Positions 26,910-35,450 of a DNA stretch of 64,000 nucleotides are shown here, one piece after another (positions within the stretch are counted from its first letter, which is position 1; the number at the start of each line of letters is the position of its first letter). The position numbers were made by a program, and so were the translations under genes. Source of the stretch: Bradyrhizobium septentrionale (GTDB taxonomy: Bacteria > Pseudomonadota > Alphaproteobacteria > Rhizobiales > Xanthobacteraceae); contig NZ_CP088285.1 of assembly GCF_011516645.4 (NCBI RefSeq), positions 186,001 to 250,000 of the forward strand, given 5' to 3'. The notes beneath the pieces were generated by a model. It was given only the letters and a program-made list of their open reading frames with translations, had not been told where the DNA came from and ran no database searches.

Positions 26910-29837
26910 TCAGACCAGATGGAATTCCTCTGTGTGCCCCCGCAACTGCGCCGTACTGATACCGGCGAAGGTGATCGTATCCCCGAACGCGTCTGTGATG
27001 ACGGCGCCGGCGGCGGTATCGACCGTATGATTGGAGAGCATGTCGTTCACTGTGCCGAAGATCGACTTGTCGAGCTGAACGACATCCGTGTGCAGATCGA
27101 AATCCGTGATGAGGTTGCTGCCGAAATGCGGGCGGAACAGGAAAGTGTCCGGCCCATTGTTACCGGTCAGCGTATCGCCGTCGCCGCCGATCAGGACGTC
27201 GGGGCCGTTGCCGCCGAACAGAACGTCGTGCCCGGCCGAGCCGTCGAGCACGTCCTGACCGTTGCCGCCGTACAGCGTGGTGTGGCTTCCCGCCTGGTAG
27301 TCGACGCCGGGATTGAACACGACGATGCTCAGCGTCGACGCCGCCGTTGCGCCATGCGGATCGGCAATGGTGTAGTCGAACGTGTCCTGCGCGACGATCT
27401 GCGACGGCAAGCCGCCCTTGTTGGCGACATAGACATAGCTGCCGTCGGCATTCAGCGTCAGCGAGCCGTAGGTGCCTGCGATGGTGTGACCGACATTGCC
27501 GGCCGCACCCTCGACGGCGCTGACCACGAGGTGACCCTGATCGTGGATGTCGGGGTCGGTGTCGTTGGACAACAATCCGTGCGACACGTCGACCGACAGC
27601 GTCGATTTCTTGGCCGTGCCGTTGCTGTCGGCGACCGCGATCGGCGCGTCATTGGCACCGTTGATGGTGAGGACGACATCCTGCGTGACGGCTCCGCCAT
27701 GGCCGTCGTCGATGATGACGGGCACCGTGACGGTGAGGCTCTCGCTGACCGACAGGAAATCGAGCTTGCTGTCGGTGATGCTGTAGCTCCAGTCGATCTT
27801 GCCAGCGTTGGTGTTGCCGGCCTCGGGCACGATCGTAAAGGCCGCCTCGAGCGAGGCGATCTGCGCCGGCGTAAGCTCCGACGTGAAGTCGTGCGTCGCG
27901 TCCTTCCAGGTCACCGTCTCGCCGAGGGTATCGATCGTCGCGGTCGGCCGGTCGTTGAGATCGGGATCGGTGAACGCGATCGCGCCGGAGGTCGCGTCCG
28001 GCGTCGAACTGCCGGTGACGCCGGGCAATTCGCTGATCGTCCCTGTCAGACTGGACAGGGCCGGGACCACCGACACCGGATCATTGGTGCCGGTGAAGAC
28101 GATCGTCACCTGCTGGGTCGAACTGTCGCTGACGCTGGAGCCGGAGTGATGGTCGGCCACCGAGACGTCGTAGACCACCGTCAGCGTCTCGTCGGTTGCC
28201 AGGAAGTCGAGGTTGCGGTCCGCCAGGTCGAACTGCCAGTTGAGCGTCCCGCTGGTGCCGTCGACGCCGATCGAGTCGGTCAGCGCCGCGATGAGGGCCG
28301 TCTCGGTCGCGAGCGGAATCGTGGCGCCGCCGGACCAGGTCGCGGAATCGAGCGCTTCACTTGCGGTATGGGTGTCGCCGACATTCGCATCGGTAAAGGT
28401 CAGCGTGCCGAGCAGCTGCTGCAGCGACGCGGAGTTGGTGGTATTGGCAAGTTCGGTCAGCGGATGCGGCGATCCCGGATCGGGCGACAGCACCGGCGGG
28501 CGGTTCAGCAGCTCGGTCTCGTTGAACGTGCCGTCGGCGAACTGGAAGTTCTGGACGTTGCTGACGGTGTCGGTCCCGTCGGGTGCCCCGCCGCGCTGGT
28601 CCGCGATCTGGATCGCGCCACTGCCAAGCAGGGTCGCGATATATTGCAGCCTTGTGCCGCTGTAGACGGCCGTGTTAGTCCCACCCTTGCCGTCGATCGT
28701 GTCGTTGCCGCCATTGCCGCGCAGCACGTTGTCGATGGCATTGCCGGTGATCGTGTCGTTGCCCGAGCCGCCATCGGCATTCTCGATCAGCGAGGCGGTC
28801 TCGGACAGGTTGTTCGGATCGATCAACGCATTGGCGATGTTGCCGCGCGCAAAGTATTCGGCACCACCCGCTCCGTCATTGCCGAGATCGGCGCGCTGCG
28901 CGTGCGCCGCGCTGGTGTCGAGAATGGTCCAGGCGCCGGGATTGAGATCGACGGAAAGGTTGGTCGTGTAGTTGGAGAAGTCGTAGGTGTCGGCGCCGCC
29001 GCCATCCCACACCGTCATCAACACATAGTTGCTTTGCGGCGAGCCCTGGCCAACGCCATCGATGAACTCCTGGCCGGTGGTCAGGCTCCAGGTGTAGGTG
29101 GTGTTGCCGTTATGCGCCGTGGCGCCGTAGTTCGCGCCGTACATGTACTGCAGCGCCGCGATGTCATCCTGCATGTAGGTTGTCGGATGGTCGGGCGCGT
29201 TGTCGCCATTGGTCGCGTTGTCGCCAGGAAACTGGCTGTAGGTCATGACCGAATATTCGTAGGAATTGTGATCGGCCGGCAGCGCAGGGAAGGTCACGCC
29301 GTGCCCGCCTTGCGTGACGTGGCCGTGCTTCAATCCGAGATTATGGCCGGTCTCGTGCATGATGCCGGCAGCATCCTGGAAGCTGCCGAGCACCGGATTG
29401 GTGTAGCCGCCGGTGACGAACCACCCATCGCCTTGCGCGAACGGCGCAGAGAATGGCGGGCTTCCGAGTTCGGGCGGATTGGCTTCCGCGGTGCCGGGCG
29501 CGTTGCCGGGAACGTGCAGCCCGGTATGCGAGGCAACCGTGTTGTCATTGGTGTAGTTGATCTGATCGGCGTTGGCATAGCGCAGGATCGCGCCGGCGGC
29601 CGTCGTCTCGGTGAAGGTGAGGTTGGTGAAGCTTGCGATATTGGCGAGCGCGGTGCGCACGGCCGTCTGTTGTGTCGCGGTGAACGCGCCGAAATTGTCG
29701 ATTTCCTGGTAGCCGTATTCGGCCGTGCCGGTGGGGAACGAAAACGTCAGATTTTGCGCGCCACCCGAACCCCACTCCCATCCCCAGAGAATGCCATCGA
29801 TGTCTGGATTACCGGATAAATTAACTTCTTGAGTCAT
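26910..29837 (-). CDS. Secreted serralysin-type (M10) metalloprotease with cadherin/VCBS-like repeats and RTX end
   Basis: A 975-aa extracellular zinc protease. The catalytic site HETGHNLGLKH is at 161-171 and the Met-turn MTY at 198-200, the metzincin hallmark. RTX-like nonapeptides (GGSGNDTITGNAIDNVLRGNG) follow near 355-375. Two related repeats of about 120 residues (FTDANVGDTHTAS..., FTDPDLNDRPTAT...) and a VCBS-type repeat (DTDPDIHDQGHLVV) come next. A second RTX block near 855-900 (GGNGQDVLDGSAGHDVLFGGNG) precedes the C-terminal end. There is no Sec signal, which fits type I secretion, but no exporter genes are adjacent. The M10 core with large adhesion-like repeats is unusual in length (typical serralysin about 480 aa). 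Confidence 0.93.
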   Translation of the reverse strand: MTQEVNLSGNPDIDGILWGWEWGSGGAQNLTFSFPTGTAEYGYQEIDNFGAFTATQQTAVRTALANIASFTNLTFTETTAAGAILRYANADQINYTNDNTVASHTGLHVPGNAPGTAEANPPELGSPPFSAPFAQGDGWFVTGGYTNPVLGSFQDAAGIMHETGHNLGLKHGHVTQGGHGVTFPALPADHNSYEYSVMTYSQFPGDNATNGDNAPDHPTTYMQDDIAALQYMYGANYGATAHNGNTTYTWSLTTGQEFIDGVGQGSPQSNYVLMTVWDGGGADTYDFSNYTTNLSVDLNPGAWTILDTSAAHAQRADLGNDGAGGAEYFARGNIANALIDPNNLSETASLIENADGGSGNDTITGNAIDNVLRGNGGNDTIDGKGGTNTAVYSGTRLQYIATLLGSGAIQIADQRGGAPDGTDTVSNVQNFQFADGTFNETELLNRPPVLSPDPGSPHPLTELANTTNSASLQQLLGTLTFTDANVGDTHTASEALDSATWSGGATIPLATETALIAALTDSIGVDGTSGTLNWQFDLADRNLDFLATDETLTVVYDVSVADHHSGSSVSDSSTQQVTIVFTGTNDPVSVVPALSSLTGTISELPGVTGSSTPDATSGAIAFTDPDLNDRPTATIDTLGETVTWKDATHDFTSELTPAQIASLEAAFTIVPEAGNTNAGKIDWSYSITDSKLDFLSVSESLTVTVPVIIDDGHGGAVTQDVVLTINGANDAPIAVADSNGTAKKSTLSVDVSHGLLSNDTDPDIHDQGHLVVSAVEGAAGNVGHTIAGTYGSLTLNADGSYVYVANKGGLPSQIVAQDTFDYTIADPHGATAASTLSIVVFNPGVDYQAGSHTTLYGGNGQDVLDGSAGHDVLFGGNGPDVLIGGDGDTLTGNNGPDTFLFRPHFGSNLITDFDLHTDVVQLDKSIFGTVNDMLSNHTVDTAAGAVITDAFGDTITFAGISTAQLRGHTEEFHLV

Positions 29838-30211
29838 GGGAAAACTCCGTTTTGGGTGAAATGAAAACCGTCCCCAATTCCGTTCAGTTGTCCTGCTGAC
29901 GTGCGATGCAATCCTTTCTGCTGAGTGTGATTTCCGATTCCGACATGTGCGACGCGATGCGTCGCGGGATTGGGATTCACGGCACGCCGCTTCTCGAAGT
30001 CCGCGGCTGCGGGCGGGATTGTTAGGCCTGCGGCAACTTCAAGTCAAACGTGTTTCTAGTTATGACTAAACCATAAATTGTTAGATGAATTCGTCGAAAA
30101 TTTTTCACGCGCCAAGCCGCGCTCTGTGGGCAGCCTCATTCCGTGGGGGTATTGTGATCGTCACAAGCAACGGGTTCGATGCATGACTCCACGCCGATGG
30201 GATACTGTTCG
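29838..30211. promoter_or_regulatory. A/T-rich divergent intergenic region
   Basis: About 370 bp between the protease gene (leftward) and the acetyltransferase gene (rightward). The stretch 30045-30115 is markedly A/T-rich compared with the rest of the window and is a likely promoter zone. No gene, RNA or repeat recognised. Confidence 0.4.
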
Positions 30212-31054
30212 ATGAGCGAGCTGAGCATCCGGCATATGCGGCCAGACGAGATCGCGCTCGCGGTGGACTGGGCCGCGGCGGAGGGATGGAATCCCGGCCT
30301 CGCCGATGCCGCGTGCTTTGCCGCCGAGGACCCGCAGGGGTTTTTCATCGGCGAGCTCGACGGGCGGCCTGCCGCGGTGATCTCCTGCGTCAATTACGGG
30401 GCGCAGTTTACTTTCCTCGGCTTCTACATCGTGCGTCCGGATCTGCGCGGCCAAGGCCATGGCCTGAGGATATGGAATGCGGCCATCGCGCATGCGCATC
30501 CACGCGTGATCGGGCTCGACGGCGTGGTGGCGCAGCAGGCGAACTACCAAAAATCCGGCTTCGCGCTCGCTTACGCCAATGTGCGCTATGGCGGCACGGT
30601 TGCCGCGCCGCCGGCGCCGAACGCCGACATCGTCGCGCTGGCCGATGTGCCGGCGGCGCTGATCGAGGCCGATGACGCCACGGTGTTTCCGGCGCCGCGT
30701 CCGGCCTTCCTGCGCGCCTGGATCAATACATCAGGGCATCTCGGGCGCGCGCTGATGCGCAACGGCAGACTGGCCGGCTGGGGCGTGATCCGCCCGTGCC
30801 GCACTGGCCGCAAGATCGGTCCGCTTGTCGCCGATGACCGCGCTGGCGCCGAGACCATCCTGTCGGCATTGCTTGCAAGCGCCGGCAGTGGCGAGATCTT
30901 CCTCGATGTCCCCGCCGTCAACCGCGACGCCGTCGCATTGGCGGAAGGCCTCAGGCTCTCGCCGGTGTTCGAGACCGCGCGAATGTATACCGGCGCGATC
31001 CCGCCCTTGCGGATCGATCGCGTGTTCGGCGTCACGACGTTCGAGTTGGGCTAG
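30212..31054 (+). CDS. GNAT acetyltransferase with YitH-like C-terminal domain
   Basis: A 280-aa two-domain protein. The N-terminal GNAT fold shows IRHMRPDEIALAVDWAAAEGWNPG at the start and the acetyl-CoA loop VRPDLRGQGHGLRIW at about 82-96. The C-terminal part (IGPLVADDRAGAETILSALL... DVPAVNRDAVALAEGLRLSPVFETARMYTG) matches the second acetyltransferase domain of YitH-type proteins. Starts at 30179 and 30197 are also in frame. The stop codon TAG (31052-31054) overlaps the left target duplication of an IS630-type element. Confidence 0.85.
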   Translation: MSELSIRHMRPDEIALAVDWAAAEGWNPGLADAACFAAEDPQGFFIGELDGRPAAVISCVNYGAQFTFLGFYIVRPDLRGQGHGLRIWNAAIAHAHPRVIGLDGVVAQQANYQKSGFALAYANVRYGGTVAAPPAPNADIVALADVPAALIEADDATVFPAPRPAFLRAWINTSGHLGRALMRNGRLAGWGVIRPCRTGRKIGPLVADDRAGAETILSALLASAGSGEIFLDVPAVNRDAVALAEGLRLSPVFETARMYTGAIPPLRIDRVFGVTTFELG

Positions 31055-31144
31055 AGCGGGATGGGGTTAGGTTGAATCGATTTGGGATTCCCAAATCGGT
31101 GTGTTTCTGATTCACCATGCTGACTGGGTTGGAGGCCAGCATGG

Positions 31145-31573
31145 ATGGGCAAGCCTTATTCTCTGGATCTTCGCAAGCGAGTCGTGTCGGCGATCGAGGG
31201 CGGGATGTCTCGCAATCAGGCGGCCAAGCAGTTTGGGGTCGCGATCAGCACCGCAATCGGTTGGATGCAGCGGGTCGAGGAGACCGGCAGCGTTGAGCCT
31301 GGCCAGATGGGCGGTCATAAGCCGAGGGCGGTTTCGGGAGACCACGCGGCTTGGCTGTCGCAGCGGATCAAGGACGGCGATTTCACTATACGGGGGCTCG
31401 TTGCCGAGCTTGCTGGACGCGGCCTGAAGGTCGACTATCACTCGGTGTGGGACTTCGTGCATGCCGAGAAGCTAAGCTTCAAAAAAAAGCGTGGCGGCTG
31501 GCGAACGGGATCGACCCGCGGTCGCGCGGCGGCGAGCCCAGTGGACAAAATATCAAGGGCGCGTCGAAGCTGA
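31145..31573 (+). CDS. IS630 transposase, N-terminal reading frame
   Basis: Encodes the DNA-binding half: MGKPYSLDLRKRVVSAIEGGMSRNQAAKQFGV, then a second helix-turn-helix (IKDGDFTIRGLVAELAGRGLKVDYHSVWDFVHAEKLSF). GGAGG lies 9 bp upstream. At the A8 run 31481-31488 the homologous frame leaves this ORF; what follows (KKRGGWRTGS...) is out-of-frame sequence. Joined with the next frame it would give a transposase of about 312 aa. Confidence 0.85.
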   Translation: MGKPYSLDLRKRVVSAIEGGMSRNQAAKQFGVAISTAIGWMQRVEETGSVEPGQMGGHKPRAVSGDHAAWLSQRIKDGDFTIRGLVAELAGRGLKVDYHSVWDFVHAEKLSFKKKRGGWRTGSTRGRAAASPVDKISRARRS

Positions 31574-32084
31574 GCGGCTCGTCTTCATCGACGAGACATG
31601 GACCAGAACCGATATGGCGCCTTTGCGTGGATGGGCACCGCGCGGGCACAGACTTCCTGCCACGGTTCCCCACGGTCGCTGGAAGACCATGACCTTCCTG
31701 GCGGCCCTGCGCCATGACCGGATCGATGCGCCATGGTTCATCGAGGGGCCGATCGATGGCGTGAGCTTTCGCACCTATGTCGAGAAGGTTCTTCTGCCTG
31801 TCCTTCGACCCGGCGATATCGTCGTCTTGGATAACCTCGGTAGCCACAGGAGCAAAGCAGTTCGCCAACTCATCCGTTCGGTCGGCGCCAAACTCTTCTT
31901 CCTGCCCAAATACTCGCCCGACCTGAACCCGATCGAACAGGTCTTTGCCAAGCTCAAGCATCTGCTCCGCAAAGCTGCCGCGCGAACCGTCGACGCGGTC
32001 TGCGCCGCAATCGGCCACGCACTCGACGCCTTCACCCCCGAGGAATGCGCCAATTACCTGAAAAATTCAGGCTATCGAACTTAA
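31491..32084 (+). CDS. IS630 transposase, DDE catalytic reading frame
   Basis: Holds the catalytic triad in order: VFIDETW (first Asp), VLDNLGSH (second Asp) and NPIEQVFAKLKHLLR (Glu). The natural junction is FKK-S-VAAGERDRP; here the run has eight A instead of the seven needed to read through, so expression needs a one-base slip. There is no independent ribosome site; the nominal start is only the first in-frame codon. Confidence 0.85.
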   Translation: MAAGERDRPAVARRRAQWTKYQGRVEAERLVFIDETWTRTDMAPLRGWAPRGHRLPATVPHGRWKTMTFLAALRHDRIDAPWFIEGPIDGVSFRTYVEKVLLPVLRPGDIVVLDNLGSHRSKAVRQLIRSVGAKLFFLPKYSPDLNPIEQVFAKLKHLLRKAAARTVDAVCAAIGHALDAFTPEECANYLKNSGYRT

Positions 32085-32104
32085 TGCCATCACGCTTTAG
32101 CGCG

Positions 32105-32300
32105 AGATAAGACTGGGTCGAATAGTGACGCCGCTGCGCTCCCTCTCCCCGTTCTTACGGGGAGAGGGTCGGGGTGAGGGGCTCTTTCCGCATGCACGGC
32201 GACAGACAGATTCATGGAGACTCCCCCTCACCCGGAACGCATCTAACGATGCGTTCCGACCTCTCCCCGCACGCGGGGCGAGGTGAAGCGGAGTCCGCAG
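32105..32300. repeat. REP-like palindromic repeat (CTCTCCCC family)
   Basis: Nested inverted repeats, including CCCTCTCCCCGTTCTTACGG paired with its own GGGGAGAGGG, and GGAACGCATC / GATGCGTTCC. The same type of element appears at 58796-58945. It lies between the insertion sequence and the monooxygenase gene. Confidence 0.75.
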
Positions 32301-32329
32301 CTCGATTCGAAGTAACGTCATCCCGCTCT

Positions 32330-32362
32330 GGCGCTTCGGTCCGGGTTGAGAACCGAAGCGCC
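32330..32362 (-). terminator. Hairpin terminator after the monooxygenase-esterase gene
   Basis: Perfect 11-bp stem GGCGCTTCGGT (32330-32340) / ACCGAAGCGCC (32352-32362) with an 11-nt loop, located 15 bp past the stop codon of the leftward gene. There is no long T-run, so efficiency is uncertain. Confidence 0.65.
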
Positions 32363-32376
32363 GCAAGACTCCCAGT

Positions 32377-35046
32377 CTAGTTCGCCGCCGCGTTGATCTG
32401 CGGCGCGGCACTGCCCTGCTCGATCTCCTCGGACAGTCCGGCGAAGCGGCGCAGCGCCTGCGCCATCTTCGCGCGGCCGCTGACGCCGGTGATGATGACG
32501 TCGACCATCACGAACGACGAGTGGAAGTGGCCGTGCCCCTTGAGCTGCTCGACCTTGACGCCGGCCTTGGCGAGCGCGTCGCCATAGGCGATGCCCTCGT
32601 CGCGCAGCGGATCGAACTCCGCGGTCGCGATGAACGCCGGCGGCAGGCCGTCGAGCTTGCCGCGCAACGGCGCGACGCGCGGATCGGTGCGGTCGGCGGG
32701 CGAGCAGTACAGGTCCCAGAACCAGTACATCAGCCCGCGGGTCAGGAAGTAGCCGGCCGCGTTGTCGACATAGGACTGCCGATCGAAGGAGGAGTCGGTG
32801 ACCGGGCAGATCAGCAATTGCCCCGCGATCTCGGGCCCGCCGCGATCGCGTGCGAGCTGGCAGGTGACGGCCGCGATGTTGCCGCCGGCGCTCCAGCCCG
32901 CGACCAGCACCGGCCCTGCCCTGCCGCCGAGCTCGGCGGTGTGGGCCGCGATCCAGCGCGCTGCCGCATAGCCGTCCTCGGCCGCCGCCGGGAAGCGATG
33001 CTCGGGTGCGTGGCGATAACCGACGCTGACGATGATCATGCCGGTGCGCCGGCACAGGTCGCGGCAGAACGGATCGTCGGACAGCTCGTCGCCGAGCACC
33101 CAGCCGCCGCCGTGGAAATAGACCACGACCGGATGCGGCCCCGGCGTCTTCGGCCGATAGAGCTTGTAGGGCAGCGGACCGTCGGCGCCCTGCAACATGC
33201 CGGTGCCGACCTCGCCGACGGGACGGCCGGCAGGACGGCCCTTGTTGAACTCGGTCAGGAAGTCGCGCGCGCCCTGCGCACCCATGGTCTCGATCGGCGG
33301 CAGGTTCATCTCTGCCAGCATGCCGAGCACCAGCCGCACGTCCGGCTGCAGCCGCACCACCTCGCCGTCATTGCACTGCTCGGCGACGCCGGGACCTGAC
33401 AGCTTGAAGCCGAGCATGCCGCGGCCGACCACCTCGTTGCAGATGCTGCGATACGGGCCGACGCCGCCGGTATAGGGCATCACGCCCTGCGGCTTGCCGG
33501 GCACGTTGGCGCCCGTGTACCAGGTGTTGGCGAGCCGGTGCAGCGTCAGCGTCGCGCAGTCGGCCATGTGCCGCTCCCAGCCGGCCTGCGCGGTCTCGGT
33601 TGCTTCCATCGTGGTGAAGCCGGCGTCGCGCAACGCGGCGATCCGCTCGACCACCCAATCGACATGCTGCTCGATCGACACCGCCATGTTCGACAGCACC
33701 GACGGGCTGCCGGGGCCGGTGATCATGAACAGATTGGGGAAGCCCGCCACGGTGACGCCGAGATAGGTCTGCGGTCCGTGCGCCCAGACATCCGACAGCG
33801 ACTTGCCGCCGCGGCCGGAGATCGGATGCACCGCCATGATCGCGCCGGTCATCGCGTCGAAGCCGGTCGCGAACACGATGACGTCGACATCGAAGCTGCG
33901 CCTGTCGGTCGAGATGCCGTTGGCCGTGATCGCCTTGATCGGCTCCTGCCGCAGATTGACCAGCGTCACGTTCGGACGGTTGTAGGTCGCATAGTAGTTG
34001 GTATCGAGACAGGGACGCTTGGCGCCGAACGGATGATCGTGCGGGGCCAGCGCCGCGGCGATCTCCGGATCCTTGACCACGGCGCCGATCTTCTCGCGGA
34101 TCAAGTCGGCAACCACCTTGTTGCCGTCGACATCGACGGCCTGATCGGCCCACAGCTGGGTCAGGATATGGACGAGGTCGCCCGCCGCCCACGCCTTCTC
34201 GAAACGCTCGCGGCGTTCGGCATCGCTCAACTGCCAGCTCACCACGGTCTGCTGCGGATAAGGCACGCCGGCCATCGACCAGCGCGCCTGCTCGCGATAG
34301 GCCGCGCGGTCGCTCTCGAAGTACGTTTTGCGATCCTCCGGCGCCGGACCGTTGCCGGCGGGCAATGCGAAGTTCGGCGTGCGCTGGAACACGGTGAGCT
34401 GCGCGGCCTGTTCGGCGATCAGCGGAATAGACTGAATGGCCGACGATCCGGTGCCGATCACGGCAACGCGCTTGCCCTTGAGATCGACGCCCTGATGCGG
34501 CCAGCGGCCGGTGAAATAGATCTGGCCCTTGAAATCCTTGACGCCGTCGATCTCCGGCGGCTTCGGCGCCGACAGGCAGCCGGTCGCCATGATGTAGTAG
34601 CGGCACGAGACATTGGCGCCGTTGTTGGTCGAGATCTGCCAGCGCGCGGTCGCATCATTCCAGGTCGCCTGCGTCACCTTGGTGCCGAAGCGGATATCGC
34701 GGCGCAGATCATAGCGGTCGGCGACGAAGCCGAGATAGCGCAGGATTTCCGGCTGGGTCGCGTATTTCTCCGACCAGGTCCAGGCCTGATCGAGCTCGGG
34801 ATCGAAGGTGTAGCTGTAGTCGATGGTCTGGATATCGCAGCGCGCGCCGGGATACCGGTTCCAGTACCAGGTGCCGCCGACGTCGGCGCCCTCTTCGAGC
34901 GCGACCGCCGAGAAGCCCGCCTTGCGCAGCCGATGCAGCAGATAAAGACCGGCGAAACCGGCGCCGACGACCGCGACGTCGACTTGCTGCGTGGTTCCGC
35001 TGTGAGTGGAGTCCGAAGCGCGTGCTGCAACTGCTGCGTCTGGCAT
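32377..35046 (-). CDS. Baeyer-Villiger-type flavin monooxygenase fused to an alpha/beta-hydrolase (esterase)
   Basis: An 889-aa fusion. Residues 1 to about 590 form an FAD/NADPH monooxygenase: GAGFAG at 28-33, GGTWYWNRYPGARCD at about 57-71, a second dinucleotide site GTGSSA at 198-203 and ATGFDAMTG. The BVMO fingerprint FxGxxxHxxxWP appears at 172-183 with Phe178 in place of His. Residues about 600-889 are a hormone-sensitive-lipase-type esterase: HGGG at 645-648, nucleophile Ser719 in GWSAGGN, then an Asp and HFHSSF. The fusion suggests ketone to ester to acid plus alcohol in one polypeptide. It stands alone, leftward, with a hairpin after the stop. Confidence 0.9.
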   Translation of the reverse strand: MPDAAVAARASDSTHSGTTQQVDVAVVGAGFAGLYLLHRLRKAGFSAVALEEGADVGGTWYWNRYPGARCDIQTIDYSYTFDPELDQAWTWSEKYATQPEILRYLGFVADRYDLRRDIRFGTKVTQATWNDATARWQISTNNGANVSCRYYIMATGCLSAPKPPEIDGVKDFKGQIYFTGRWPHQGVDLKGKRVAVIGTGSSAIQSIPLIAEQAAQLTVFQRTPNFALPAGNGPAPEDRKTYFESDRAAYREQARWSMAGVPYPQQTVVSWQLSDAERRERFEKAWAAGDLVHILTQLWADQAVDVDGNKVVADLIREKIGAVVKDPEIAAALAPHDHPFGAKRPCLDTNYYATYNRPNVTLVNLRQEPIKAITANGISTDRRSFDVDVIVFATGFDAMTGAIMAVHPISGRGGKSLSDVWAHGPQTYLGVTVAGFPNLFMITGPGSPSVLSNMAVSIEQHVDWVVERIAALRDAGFTTMEATETAQAGWERHMADCATLTLHRLANTWYTGANVPGKPQGVMPYTGGVGPYRSICNEVVGRGMLGFKLSGPGVAEQCNDGEVVRLQPDVRLVLGMLAEMNLPPIETMGAQGARDFLTEFNKGRPAGRPVGEVGTGMLQGADGPLPYKLYRPKTPGPHPVVVYFHGGGWVLGDELSDDPFCRDLCRRTGMIIVSVGYRHAPEHRFPAAAEDGYAAARWIAAHTAELGGRAGPVLVAGWSAGGNIAAVTCQLARDRGGPEIAGQLLICPVTDSSFDRQSYVDNAAGYFLTRGLMYWFWDLYCSPADRTDPRVAPLRGKLDGLPPAFIATAEFDPLRDEGIAYGDALAKAGVKVEQLKGHGHFHSSFVMVDVIITGVSGRAKMAQALRRFAGLSEEIEQGSAAPQINAAAN

Positions 35047-35051
35047 GCCAT

Positions 35052-35450
35052 TCCTCCCGTATGTTTTGATTTGACGGAAGGCTAGCCCTGCGCTTTCAGT
35101 TTGTCATCACGACAAACGCAATCAGAGGTCGCCGCAATTGTGACGCGCGCGGCCTGAAGCGAAACGCGCAGCGCGTAGACGCAAGTGGTGTTGTTGCGGG
35201 TCCAAGCACTCGGGTCTAAGCACATGAGTGAAGGTCGACGCCGCATCCCGCCATTGCGAGCGAACCGCAGCATTCCGCCGCACCGCATATAAGGACGCAT
35301 GGATTGCCTCGCCAACGGCGCGGGTTGAGCGGCCGGCGCCCATTCACAACTCTGCGACCGACCGCGCCCTTCGCCTCCCCCAACTGGGCACCTCGCGCTT
35401 GTTGTTGTACCCTGAGCGGAGCAACTGCACGGTCGCCAGGAGGAATTTAC
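35052..35450. promoter_or_regulatory. Intergenic region between the monooxygenase and Tat-protein genes
   Basis: About 400 bp. It holds a decayed copy of the CGTCATTGCGAGC-type repeat around 35250-35330 and, at its right end, the AGGAGGAAT ribosome site of the Tat protein. No gene seen; short frames here have no coding character. Confidence 0.45.

Larger units (their letters stand above)
31052..32099 (+). mobile_element. IS630-family insertion sequence
   Basis: About 1044 bp flanked by TA dinucleotides (31052-31053 and 32098-32099), the target duplication of this family. The imperfect terminal inverted repeats start GAGCGGGATGGGGTTAGG on the left and read AAGCGTGATGGCATTAAG on the complement of the right end (18 of 26 matches by eye). 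A perfect subterminal palindrome, CGATTTGGGA/TCCCAAATCG (31078-31098), lies inside the left end. It carries one transposase gene split into two frames. Confidence 0.9.

Noticed and set aside
26919..29819. 966-codon open frame antisense to the serralysin-type protease gene
   Set aside because: Its translation is Arg/Ala/Gly-rich without any motif, while the opposite strand encodes a complete metzincin with RTX repeats. Long antisense frames are expected in high-GC coding DNA.
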